Origin: Tigriopus japonicus
Taxonomy: Eukaryota; Arthropoda; Copepoda; Harpacticoida; Harpacticidae
Assembly (NCBI GenBank): GCA_010645155.1
Contig: CM021318.1
Coordinates: forward strand, 2,376,811-2,440,810
DNA: 64,000 nucleotides
Reading direction: 5' to 3'
Positions 1-9,910 of the stretch are shown here, piece after piece. Position 1 is the stretch's first letter. The number at the start of each line of letters is the position of its first letter. The notes below the pieces were generated by a model. The model was not told the origin of the DNA and did not search any database. It worked only from the letters and a program-made list of their open reading frames with translations. Both the position numbers and the translations under genes were made by a program.

Positions 1-413
1 AAAAAGGAGGAACGTGCAAATAAATGTCGAAAAAAGAGCAAATAACTTGCATTTGGACTTAAAAAGTCATGCAAAGTCAAAGTACTCACGGCGCTTAATT
101 GAGCTTGAGAAGTCATTTTTGAGTTCTAAAGACACCGGAGACTAGTTATGAGGTGAAGACCAATGTGGCAAGTTTGCTGATTCGACAAGAAGTTTCATGT
201 GCCTTGAACGATCTAAAAGTAAGCCAAGGGAAACTTTTTTGAATTGGTGTGGTTTTCAAGCTTTTATTCTGACAGTTAGCGGGATGAAGATCCACAACTT
301 TGGGATCTACACGTCTGGTTCCATTTGGAGGAACCGATTCATTTTTTTCCTCCCATAGTGCGAGAAGGGTTTAACGGTGAGATATTCAAGGTACAAAGGA
401 TGAAAGTCTGATT
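1..413. other. 3' flank of peptide precursor gene
   Basis: No coding region is supported here. The stretch lies downstream of the minus-strand peptide precursor gene and contains its probable polyadenylation signal at 263-268. The rest is unremarkable AT-rich sequence. Confidence 0.6.
263..268 (-). terminator. Polyadenylation signal of peptide precursor
   Basis: TTTATT on the plus strand reads AATAAA on the minus strand. It lies about 150 bases downstream of the TAA stop at 414-416, which fits a short 3' UTR. Confidence 0.55.
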
Positions 414-1567
414 TTAACCATGGTATCCATATCCATGACCATAACCGTATCCACGGCCATAACCATATCCACCATAGCCATAACCGTAGCCGGGCTCAGC
501 ATCACGCTTCTCCAAATCTCTGAATCCCCAGACGGTGTTTCCAACGAAAGAGGTGGCGCCATTAGGGTGTTGGGCAAGGGCCTTGTCGTCATCGGACTTT
601 TCGGTCTTCTCGGGCTCCTCATCAGCAGATCTTTTTCCCAAACCCCAGATGGTGCGTCCAACGTAAGAAGAACCACCATAGGGATGAGCGGCATAACCTC
701 CATAACCATAGGCATCAGCCTCAGCGGATCGCTTGCCACGGGGGAATCCCCAGACAGTGCGGCCAACATAAGAGGTGGCACCACCGGGGTGAGAAGCAAT
801 GCCAGGTCCATAGCTGGGCTCAGCATCAGCAGATCGCTTTCCAAGACCCCAGACGGTGCGGCCGACATAAGAAGAACCACCATAAGGATGAGCAGCATAA
901 CCATATCCGTAACCAGGTTCGGCATCACGCTTCTCCAAATCTCTGAATCCCCAGACGGTGTTTCCAACAAAAGAGGTGGCGCCATTAGGGTGTTGGGCAA
1001 GAGCCTTGTCGTCATCAGACTTCTCGGCCTTCTTGGGTTCCTCATCAGCAGATCGCTTTCCCAAACCCCAGATGGTGCGTCCAACATAAGAAGAACCACC
1101 ATAGGGATGAGCAGCATAACCTCCATAACCATAGGCATCAGCCTCAGCGGATCGCTTGCCACGGGGGAATCCCCAGACAGTGCGGCCAACATAAGAGGTG
1201 GCACCACCGGGGTGATAGGCAAGAGCAGGTCCATAGCTGGGCTCAGCATCGGCAGATCGCTTGCCACGGGGGAATCCCCAGACAGTGCGGCCAACATAAG
1301 AGGTGGCACCACCGGGGTGATAAGCAAGAGCAGGTCCATAGCTAGGCTCAGCATCAGCAGATCGCTTTCCAAGACCCCAGACAGTGCGGCCAACATAAGA
1401 AGTGGCACCACCAGGGTGAGAGGCAATACCAGGTCCGTAACCGTAAGACGGGTCAGCAACCACGCTGGAAACAGCGCAGGCAACAAGCTGGAATAAAAGA
1501 TTTTTTTACTAGAGCCCTGTAATTCTTTATGAACAAATGATGATTTGCTTACCACGAAAGCCTTCAT
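414..1567 (-). CDS. Multi-copy secreted peptide precursor
   Basis: Two exons (1553-1567 and 414-1487, both minus) join in phase 0 across a 65-base intron to give 362 residues. The N terminus MKAFVLVACAVSSVVA is a good signal peptide with cleavage likely before Asp17. The rest is nine units, each with the core HP(G/Y/N)G(A/S)(T/S)S(Y/F)VG(R/N)T(V/I)WG and ending at Lys-Arg. Four units end WGLGKR and three end WGFPRGKR; the Gly before Lys-Arg is a potential amidation donor. Two end WGFRDLEKR, which has none. Spacers are acidic (SADAEP, SADEEP) or Tyr-Gly rich, and the C-terminal 29 residues are almost all Tyr/Gly. This layout is typical of neuropeptide or other secreted precursors cut by prohormone convertases. 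I do not recognise the peptide family; a cuticle or epidermal secreted protein is the main alternative. Confidence 0.88.
504..1151 (-). repeat. Segmental duplication inside the peptide array
   Basis: Units 4-5 (about 927-1151) and units 8-9 (about 504-728) are near-identical 75-codon blocks. They share the TIWGLGKR unit followed by the acidic DDDKALAQ unit and differ only at a few codons (KKAEK against EKTEK). The preceding FPRGKR unit and following DAEPGYGYG are shared too, so a multi-unit block was copied as one piece. Confidence 0.85.
1553..1567 (-). CDS. Peptide precursor exon 1 (five codons)
   Basis: ATG at 1567-1565 begins MKAFV, followed directly by a GTAAGC donor. The exon supplies the start and first hydrophobic residues of the signal peptide; the remainder comes from exon 2 after the acceptor ttttattccag ending at 1488. 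Confidence 0.85.
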
Positions 1568-1665
1568 GTTGATAAAAAGAATTCTTTTTAAAAAATGATT
1601 CAACCACCCACTGAACTATCTGAAGTCCAGAGCTGTAGTGAGATGCCATCATTTGCTCCCTGATC

Positions 1666-1675
1666 CTTTATATAC
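1666..1675 (-). promoter_or_regulatory. TATA box of peptide precursor gene
   Basis: The minus strand reads GTATATAAAGG, about 100 bases upstream of the ATG at 1567. A start site 25-30 bases downstream would give a 5' UTR of roughly 70 bases. A strong TATA box fits a highly expressed tissue-specific gene. Confidence 0.6.
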
Positions 1676-4600
1676 TCAAACCTCTTGAACAATCACCACC
1701 ACATGCGCTCGAATCCTCCCTCCATTGCCATCAACGCCAATCGTCGTAAAATAATGCGCGTGTGTACGGTTTGAAATGATCATATTGGCAATGAACGTGG
1801 AATGGCTTACTTACACAACCATTGCTAGTTAGCAACCAACTGTTGTCTCAACTTGGGTTTCTTAAAAAGCTCTACACATTCCTTAGACCTGATATATGAC
1901 CAACGAATCGTAAATTTTGTCACTTTCATGTCTTTGCCCTTTGATATTTTCCTCATCTATTTATTCTCGTGCTTCACCAACGAGCATAAACAAAGAAGTG
2001 AATCAGAATGTGTTGTCCTAGGTATTTTGTTATGCATCACTTATTTCAGAGAGACAACGTTTTAATTTCGAGATAACGAATGAACAAACGATTACTTCGA
2101 TTAGCTAGAATTCCTCTTGTATTTCCAAAAAATCTTTGTTAGACTTTTGGCGGCTCAAAATGTCAGACCCCCAGGAGCAACCCACATTTCATTACCATGC
2201 GAAGTTCAACAACAAATGGACTCCTCGTAACATAGCAAACCCTAGAAACGACTATTTTTTACATTGGTAAATTGAAATTGCTCTTGGCAAGAAGAAAGTG
2301 TGGTTTGCAATTTTATATCGGTTATTGTTTGTCAAAATCGTGAACCAGAGTGCAACCATGGGAGTGGTGAGAAGTTTTCCAATTCCGAGACGCAGTTTGC
2401 GTAATTTGTTGCTGTGTGAGAAGTTTGGAAAGGTTATACCTTTCTGTTCGTTCGAAAAGAGACCGTGTAACAATGGATGTTCAAACGAAGCAAAATTTGG
2501 CTTGGATTTTCGTTTTTCCAACATAGATAAACCATTAGTATATTTTTTGCTTCAAAGTTTTTTTGGATTGTTCAAACCTCGTTTGTTGACGTTTACTTTA
2601 AGTTCAATGGCACATTTTTTTCATAGACTTGCTCACACCAGAATTTTGGTGGTTCACATCAATGTTAACACAAAAGGTACAAAATAGCATGAAGTGATGG
2701 AAAGATTGACAAAACTCAACTCTCAGTAACCGAACAATCATTTTGTGGCTTTGAGACCAGACAATTCCTGATCGATCTCGCAAATATTTCACATCAAAGA
2801 CCATTTCATGCCAATTGTCAAGCTCACTTTTGTAGTCTTCAGGTAGAGTAAAGATTTGGTACCTTCGTTTTTATATGTTAAAAAGAAATGAAAAATGTAA
2901 GTCTGAAATAACCCGATATCTGTCAAGTGAGTTAAATTTTGGGGGCCTATATAGAAAATGTTAATCAACCTTGATGCATATGGGCACAAATGTATATTTA
3001 TAAGTAAAAACGTCGTTCAAGGATCACCTTTTGTTTTTTACAGGTAAAGGTGGGCCAATTATTATAAAAATTAAATCATTACAATTACAGCGCCGTCATG
3101 TGCAATCAACTTTAAGTACAAAAACGTGTCAATTACATTTTTCACATAACAACATGATAAATAGCCTCAACATGATTTATGATTATTGCATAAAACTGTG
3201 CAAGTAAAGTAGACCCTAAAACCTTCTTTGGAAAACACTTTTTTGACCCATTACTAGTCCCATTTTGTGTTTTGCGTCCTGATAAGAATAATTTTAAATG
3301 CACAAAATTTAAAATCTGCATCCCTCCCCAAAATAGTTTTATGGTCAGTTAACAGGAAAAGTTTCTTTTGACAGTAAATGTTGATTTTTGATTGAATGCG
3401 TGCTTGCTCGGAATTTAAGCAAAAAAAAAGGACTTGATCCTTGTTTACAAAAAGATAGATTTATACAACACATTCCTGAATTGGAAGTAAATCTCGAAAT
3501 TATATTTTGAAAAAACAAGTATTGTAGGGTTCAATTGTTAAAGATCAGTACCTTCTTTAAAGACACGCTAACCAACATCATCTGTTATCAAAGACCAAAC
3601 TCAAGCGCAAGATAAATATGTTCTTTCCATTCAAACCGAAGGAAGTATTTAATCGACAATATGGTTGAATATGACAGAACTTAATCCACGCTAGGGCCAA
3701 ATTACGACCGTTTCGAATCCATGATCGAGTTGCTATTAAAACAACGAGGGATGCCATTGTCGAATGTTCTAGTTCAGCTGAGCACTAGCTGAACTAATTG
3801 CCTTCCTTGAAATAAAAGTAAAAAGAAGAATTGAATCCTTATAGGTGATAAAATTGAAACTTTGAGGGGTCGGTTTAAATCTAGGTTTTGAAATAAAAGT
3901 AGTACTTCGGTGAAGTTCAAGTTTAGGGTTGCCAAGTCATTGTTAGAGGAGTTCGTGAACACTCGGGACACGAAAGGGCACAAGAAAAGGTCAAGTCGTC
4001 GGACAAAGAAGCAGAGCGCAAAAGCATCTATCTCACTGACAAAAATTAAGCTTCTTTGAAGCCTCCAATTGGACATTTGTTAAAAAGCTGTTGATTCTAT
4101 GGCTACTATGGCTACTGTATTCACAGTTGACTCATTGGCTTAGCTTCAGAGTTCGAAAGGAATAGATTACTAGACTAAAAGACTTGGCTAGAAGAAAGAT
4201 TCTTTTCTGTTTTGCGCAGAACATCAAAAGCGCCATACTAGTTTAGAAAATGCCATAACGCAAGCTATTTTTTTCAGCAGTGGTGGGTTGGGCGGCTAAG
4301 ATGGAAGTTGCATTCTAAAAAAGTGCAAGTGGTTCAATGAATGAATTGACAGCGTCATTTTTCGCCCCTGAATGTCATCCTGATAGTGCGTCAAACAAAT
4401 GTTTTAGGTAGAGTTGGCCATTGTGGATGAAACAGTCGGCAACGTTATTGCACTGGTTAATTTCTATAGCTTTACGATGTACAAACTTAAACTAGGTACG
4501 AAGTAATTAAAAAAGTAAAATTAATTAAAAAAGTAATTCACCATACCCGCCAAAATTTCAACGAGTTTGGTTGTACAACGTGTTAAAGATATTATAATTC

Positions 4601-6565
4601 ATTGTTACAGAACCTTTGGACCTTGTAACTAGGGCTCGGATAAAGTTGGTATATGCAACTTCAATATGCACCAAAAATTGCAACTATTGGCCATTTTGAT
4701 CAAAATTAGCAAATTTTCATTTTTTCGCAAAAAAACAGCAAATTTGGGCATTTTTTACCTCAAACATGGAAATTCTGCGAGATTTTGCTTGCATTTACTC
4801 TACGCTTTAAATTTTTTTTTACTAAAGCTTCAATTATTACGCACCTCAAGCCAAAATATTGCGAGCTTTGTGGCATTAATCCATCAAAATTGTAGCTTTT
4901 TATCATGATGGAAAGTGTGTTTTTAGTGGTACCTTGACGACTATGTACTTTTATTTATATTTATTTGCCTCTGTGTTTTGTGCAAGTGATGTGCTTTTGC
5001 CTTAAAAAGTTTACTTTAAATGGGTGGTGAAATACTGAAATAAAGTTGGATAAATGTGAAATCAGCTTCTTGAAATTATGGATTTTTGCTAAGATCTAGG
5101 AGAAGCTAACACAGCCTCATAGGCGTATCCAGAGAGGACTTCAACACTGCAGACAGAATTAAGCTCTCTTTACTCAAGCCTTGTCACTGGAAGCTAACTT
5201 TTGTTTGTGGCCATAGTCAAATTTAGCACACTTTCAGAATGAACCGAGAAAATATCAGCGGAGACCTTGCGTTGCCAGACTCATCTTGCGTTAATTTCCA
5301 ACATGTTTGCCAGGACATGATCCTTGATGCCACTTTTCGGCCTTGGGTCAGCTTTGTTCCTTTGATGGCTATGGTAATGTTTTCAAAAGGGACCATTTCT
5401 CAAAAATGGGTGCCATTTAAGCTAAATGATGCTACTCAAAATTATATTACCATCAAGGCAGAGGACATAAGATTTTGTCCAAAAAGTATCATTGTAGATC
5501 TCGCCCTAGCAACCATGCTGGAAATCAATGTAAGATGGGTGTGGGGACGCAAGGTCTTCGCTGATGTTTTCCTCGGTTCATTGGTTGAGTCCAGTCTTGA
5601 AGGAGTTGATCATTCAAAACATATGCAACTTGTCTAGCCTTGTCTTAAATGGCATCAGGGGGTCACCTCTCATGTAGTCCCTAAATTGAAGCAACAGTTT
5701 TAGAGGAGACCAGTCTTACTTGATTGCTTAGAGAGCAAATAAGATAAGTTTCTCCTGCCTCAGCCTGTACGGTGCAACAATGTTCCTCAGACAATGTGAA
5801 CTCATTCACATAAGACATGGTTATGTGACAACCATTTTACAGCTGTTGTCCCTCAAAAAAAGTGAATATGGCGTATCTGTGGGATATCTCTGTTCACAAC
5901 TGGGTCTGTTAGTGCAATAAAACAAAATCAGTTCAGAAAGTGTTTTGAGCTTTGTCAAGCAATAGTTAAAATGTTCTGTCATAATCACAAGTAGTGCAAG
6001 GATAAAAACTTAAAAGTTTAAAAAAATATTTTTTGCCCTTTTTGATAAACTTTACTTTTTTCAATCAAAAACCTTTTTTTTTACTTTTTAACCACATTTG
6101 GATCACACTGTAATTTTTTTGAATCAATATTCAGCAAGTGCTTCCATATTTTGCGCTTTCACGCAAATAAATATACAGCTTTTTGGGGGTCCCGTGTACG
6201 CGCTCTTTGGGCCCTTTGCGTCTTGTGCTTTTCAAGTTCAAGGATAATAACGAAATTTTACATGTTTGGCCTCAAAAATTTCCTTCACCTCTAATTCTGC
6301 TGGCGTTAAATCAAATCATACAAACATTTTTGTAATAGCTTTTGCAAACTTTTCCGACAAACTGAAAATAAATAACAATTATTTGTGCATGCCATTTTCT
6401 CAAAACAAACTCATTTCTGTGTGACAATATTTCAAAATCTCTTTCAAAGCAAGCTTTTGAAAGGGTACGAAAGATGGCGTTGTAAGACCAAAACTATTAG
6501 AATTGGATGTAGCTCCTCCAAGAAATTTACGGTAGATCCTTGGAACTAGAGCACCATAATAACTA
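1676..6565. other. Intergenic region, no supported gene
   Basis: AT-rich DNA with many poly-T and poly-A runs. It contains a dispersed repeat at 4629-4690. An isolated plus-strand reading frame of 132 codons at 5239-5637 resembles no family I know and has no supporting splice or promoter context. I see no RNA genes. Confidence 0.5.
4629..4690 (+). repeat. Dispersed repeat, AGGGCTCGGA family, copy 1
   Basis: Starts CTAGGGCTCGGATAAAGTTG, then ATGCAACTT and GCACCAAAAATTGCA. The same ordered blocks recur at 15763-15830 in a PCM1 intron. Boundaries are approximate and no target duplication is visible. Confidence 0.6.
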
Positions 6566-6715
6566 AGTACGGTCATAAAGTGCGCCATCTAGTGGATTTC
6601 ATGCGGCAACAGCTCGCCGTTCCCATGAAACACATATTTTTGAAGATTGCAACGGTCAATCATTAGTTTTGGACAAACTTAAGTGACTAAAATGTTGATG
6701 GCAGAACTCCAAACA
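6566..6715 (+). repeat. Dispersed 150-bp repeat carrying CTCF-like site, copy 1
   Basis: From AGTACGGTCATAAAGTG to about 6715 this matches 44536-44688 almost base for base, with small indels and substitutions. It contains GCGCCATCTAGTGG (6582-6595) and a GATTGCAACGGTCA block. No coding potential. It sits 70 bases from the foldback element at 6789. Confidence 0.85.
6582..6595 (-). promoter_or_regulatory. CTCF-like site in repeat copy 1
   Basis: The minus strand reads CCACTAGATGGCGC, fitting every position of the commonly used CTCF consensus CCASYAGRKGGCRS. The match is to a motif only; binding is not shown, and which species this is, and whether it has CTCF, is unknown here. Confidence 0.4.
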
Positions 6716-6788
6716 GGCAACTTTTTTTCCTTTTTTTGCCGGTTTTTAATTTTTTTTTCTGTGTTTTTTTTCAACTTTTTTTCCTTTT

Positions 6789-6954
6789 CAGGAACCACTG
6801 TACGTCAGGACGAATTTCAAAAATACACACTGGGTCCGATCATTGTACTAAAATGTGAGGTTTTTGCAACAAATGCATTGTTCCGTTGAATTTTCATTGT
6901 ACTAATCGGACCCAGTGTGTATTTTGAAAGTAATCCTGGCTTGAGCCATCCTTG
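6789..6954. mobile_element. 166-bp foldback MITE, hAT-like, copy 1
   Basis: Starts CAGGAACCACTG and ends GAGCCATCCTTG. The left arm AATACACACTGGGTCCGAT is matched by its exact reverse complement in the right arm, so the element can fold back on itself. A second copy of identical length lies at 46623-46788 with only five base differences. There is no coding capacity. The CAGG(G/A) end, plus an 8-bp flanking repeat at copy 2, points to a non-autonomous hAT element; flanks of this copy show no clear duplication. Confidence 0.8.
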
Positions 6955-7053
6955 CCTTACTCTACTCAAAAGTACCACAACTATGTCCCATTTTCAGTAA
7001 AGTTTGTGCTTGTAAGTGAGTGATTCGAGTTGGCGTGGAACTTTGCAAAGTAT

Positions 7054-7059
7054 TTTATT
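7054..7059 (-). terminator. Polyadenylation signal of membrane protein gene
   Basis: TTTATT on the plus strand is AATAAA on the minus strand, about 40 bases beyond the stop codon at 7098-7100. Confidence 0.55.
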
Positions 7060-7097
7060 TTAAAAGTTAAGAAATATTTGTGTCACAGGTTTTGAGA

Positions 7098-7622
7098 TTA
7101 TGCAGCCGATGTCTCAGATGGAGCTCCCGGATTCGGTCCTTGGCCGTCGTCGGATCGGGATTCCATTGGTGTTTCTGTGACGGCCTCTTTTACGAAATCT
7201 TCGTATGGAATATTTGCCGCCCAAGCTCTTATTCGATGAATTAATCGGAATTTTCTGATTGCCAATAACGCAACAGTAATAAGTATCACAAGTACAAGCA
7301 CGGCCACAACCAAAACCAAGACCAACACTAGGCCACTATTTTGATCATTTCCGTACAGGTAAGGCTCGGAGAAAAACACGGGACAACTTGGAACATCGGT
7401 AGAATCCTTGGCTAAATGGATGGCAATAATGTTTCCCGAGACCTTTAGCGTTTCGATCATGTAAGCAGTGTGAGCTTTTAGATCGTGACCTTCATAACAT
7501 GAACCCAAGTTGGGGGCCACACATTCGTCTTTGATCTTTTGAAGTGCATTGCAGAGCAAATCTTGAAAGGGGATCTTCGCCGTCCCGTTGGCTGGTTTTT
7601 GTAGGTCAGTCACCATTTGCAT
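7098..7622 (-). CDS. Membrane protein exon 3
   Basis: Acceptor ttttctccag precedes ATGCAAATGG at 7622. Encodes the last four ectodomain cysteines, the transmembrane segment and the cytosolic tail, ending at TAA 7098-7100. Confidence 0.75.
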   Translation of the reverse strand: MQMVTDLQKPANGTAKIPFQDLLCNALQKIKDECVAPNLGSCYEGHDLKAHTAYMIETLKVSGNIIAIHLAKDSTDVPSCPVFFSEPYLYGNDQNSGLVLVLVLVVAVLVLVILITVALLAIRKFRLIHRIRAWAANIPYEDFVKEAVTETPMESRSDDGQGPNPGAPSETSAA

Positions 7623-9910
7623 CTGGAGAAAACGAATAGTTAAGAAAGATTGAAACCTGACTTCAAATTGTTATAACTAAACTGTGGCTAATCTTGCCAG
7701 GGAGGAGACGTGTTGTAGTAGATAACGCAGTTTCCCTTTAGTGTGAGAGATCCCAGGTTCGATTCTCCTCCCCGACCTTTCACAAAGAAACTTTTAGACG
7801 CTACTTCACATCCACAGACAGAGAACCAATCTGATACCGGACATGAGATTGCCTATCGACAGAATCGATGATGTGATGGCTGGCTTTTCTGGACGGGCGA
7901 GGCTCAAACCTCCGACCCAACAATCCAAGAAATATATAAAAATTCAGCTTGTTTTTAGAAATCTCGAAACCAGAAACAAACGCTCTTGTACGAAAGTTTG
8001 GTGCGAATTTTGGTTTCGGATATGCCATGGACGTTCTTGGTTATGCCTACCGTAAGGTAAAGAAAGGGACATTCCATTTTATATAATTGTCGTACCAAAT
8101 CTCCAAAAGAACTCGCTCCTGACTCCTTTATTTTACTTTATCTTTCATCACCATTATTGGATGGCAACTTTTTCATTAGACTAGCACTTAACTTTTGAGA
8201 TTTTATCAATCGAAAGGCATGTGACCAAAATGTAGGTTCTGCGTCCTTTGCACACAAAAGGTTTACAATTTAAGCAAAACTTTCACCAAAAGTAATGGAC
8301 AGAGACCATTGTTTTGTTTTGTGAACCACATTTGCCTGTTTCTTGCCTGTGTCGGCAACTGCTTTTGGGTCAAGGCTCACCAAATTTGACTTTGTGAAGT
8401 CTGGGGCCCACCAAACAGATGGTGAAAGGTTTGTGGGCCCACAGTTCAATGATCAAAGAGCTCTGGGCCCACGAGTATGTACTGCAAATGGCTCTTTGTC
8501 CCACTATTTTAAATTTTCCCCACAGCAAAACACCCTTGGGCTCACATGTTGTCGACCCTTGGTTTGCAGTAATACACAATAAAGGCGTATTCAATACTAG
8601 ATGCACCAAACTCTCTTTTGGCATCAAAGTCATAAACTAGGAAATACTTCAAATCATAGTGATAGTACACCCTTTTTGTGTCGATTTCATGACTTGTGAA
8701 CCAACAGAGCTTTTGGTCAATATTTTGTTTTCATTGGGCTAACCAAAAACAAGCAAGCAAATACGAATTTAAAAACCGTTGCATTTTAACCTAAAAACTT
8801 CATTTTCCTAAACGACTTGCGCTCGTTTCATGGCATAAAAACTGCATCAGCAAATTTTGGTTTTGACCAAGCCACTGTCATTATTACTAGAACATTTTAG
8901 TCATTAAAGTTGCCTGGTTGGTCCATTAACACAAAAGACTACTAAATAATTCTTTGCCATCACTGTTTTGAATAAGCAAGTTTGTCATATGCATAGTAAT
9001 TTGTGGAAGAATGTAATGGACATGTAATTCAATTACATTTCCTGGCACTGTACGTAATTGCAATTGTAATTGCTTACATTTTTTGAAAAAGCGATTGTAA
9101 TTACCTACTTTTTTGCGAAAGCTATAGTAATCAACTACATTTTGCAAGTGATTAACCCCCTCTAATAAAGCGTTTATCAAAATCAATTATACTGGTAAAT
9201 GGAAATGATGACAGGCATTTCAATGAAACCAATGATGCCCTACACCGCAGTTAATTCTAATTTTCCCGGCATTTTGATCAAAAACAATTTCAAACCAGTT
9301 GACTAGCTCGGAAGAAACGCCGCAAACAAAGGTGTACGGCACATAAGAGGAAGAAAGAAAGAGATTAGTGACTTCAGTGAATCCTTAGAAAGTGCCTCAA
9401 AAGATTGGGCATGCCTCAAATACCTGAATCATGTTCGTGCATCTTGCCGTTTCTTGAGCCACCACAATTTCTTGGGCAATGGAGCATTTTCGACCCTCGA
9501 CCTTGGCCAGATCGTGGTCCTTGGCGATATCCGTGATGATATCGCAATTATTCATACTAGGATAGGTCAATGCCAAGCTGTCAAAGAACAGTTTTCTTCC
9601 TCGGATCCATCCTTTGGTCGTGAAGCAATGCTACAGCACGAAAAACTCAATTTTATTGCGAATTTCTTAAGACCTGTGCTATTTATCAACTAACCTTTAC
9701 ATTCGTGGCACACTCATTGGCCACTGACTTGAGGATGGGACAGGGGTCTTGCTTGTCCGTGAGATTTGACAAGGCCAATTCTTGGCAGGCATCAAATTCT
9801 AAGCCAACTTTGACATATTCACTCACTGTACAGATCACATCACCTTGATTTTCATTGGCTGCACCCAAGGTAATGAACAGGCATACAATTAACAATGGCA
9901 TGGGTTTCAT
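7098..9910 (-). CDS. Orphan cysteine-rich type I membrane protein
   Basis: Three exons (9695-9910, 9424-9630, 7098-7622; all minus, all phase 0) give 315 residues. A signal peptide (MKPMPLLIVCLFITLGAA) is followed by an ectodomain of about 220 residues with twelve cysteines, four from each exon, and two potential N-glycosylation sites (NLT, NGT). A strongly hydrophobic segment at residues 239-263 is followed by Arg/Lys (RKFRLIHRIR) and a cytosolic tail of about 50 residues rich in acidic residues, Pro and Ser. The even cysteine count suggests disulfide pairing. I recognise no domain, so receptor, adhesion or ligand-binding roles are all open. The first 18 codons of exon 2 depend on the acceptor at 9632-9631, the only one I found that keeps frame. 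Confidence 0.7.
7696..7830 (+). mobile_element. tRNA-derived SINE, copy 1
   Basis: The 5' part is tRNA-like, with a Pol III B-box GGTTCGATTC at 7756-7765 preceded by GATAACGCAG and GAGAGATCCCA. The 3' part (CTTTCACAAAGAAACTT ... AGAGAACCAATCTG) is shared with the sequence at 11412-11545. Stems are degenerate, so it is a decayed element and not a functional tRNA gene. Confidence 0.65.
8404..8472 (+). repeat. Three GGGCCCAC motifs at about 30-bp spacing
   Basis: GGGCCCAC occurs at 8404, 8435 and 8465. The sequences between them are only loosely alike, so this may be a decayed short tandem repeat. Confidence 0.4.
9010..9160. repeat. TGTAATTACA-rich low-complexity repeat
   Basis: Repeated TGTAATT, AATTACATTT and CAATTGTAATTGC words in a palindromic style. 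A similar block lies at 12290-12660, suggesting a common repeat family in this genome. Confidence 0.5.
9424..9630 (-). CDS. Membrane protein exon 2
   Basis: Acceptor gtgctgtag, then CAT TGC TTC; donor CAG|GTATTT. It adds 69 ectodomain residues with four cysteines (HCF, NCD, KCS, RCT). Confidence 0.65.
9695..9910 (-). CDS. Membrane protein exon 1
   Basis: The ATG lies in context AACACCATGA. Encodes the signal peptide and the first four ectodomain cysteines (ICT, ACQ, PCP, ECA), ending AAG|GTTAGT in phase 0. Confidence 0.75.

Larger units (their letters stand above)
7623..9423 (-). other. Intron 2 of membrane protein gene
   Basis: A 1.8-kb intron holding a tRNA-derived SINE (7696-7830), three spaced GGGCCCAC motifs (8404-8472) and a TAATTACA-rich block near 9010-9160. 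No nested gene is supported. Confidence 0.6.

Noticed and set aside
420..1496. Long open frames (358 and 405 codons) overlapping the peptide precursor
   Set aside because: They are shadows of the repetitive array: their products are periodic but have no signal peptide, no sensible composition and no splice fit, while the minus-strand frame has a spliced signal peptide and regular Lys-Arg sites.
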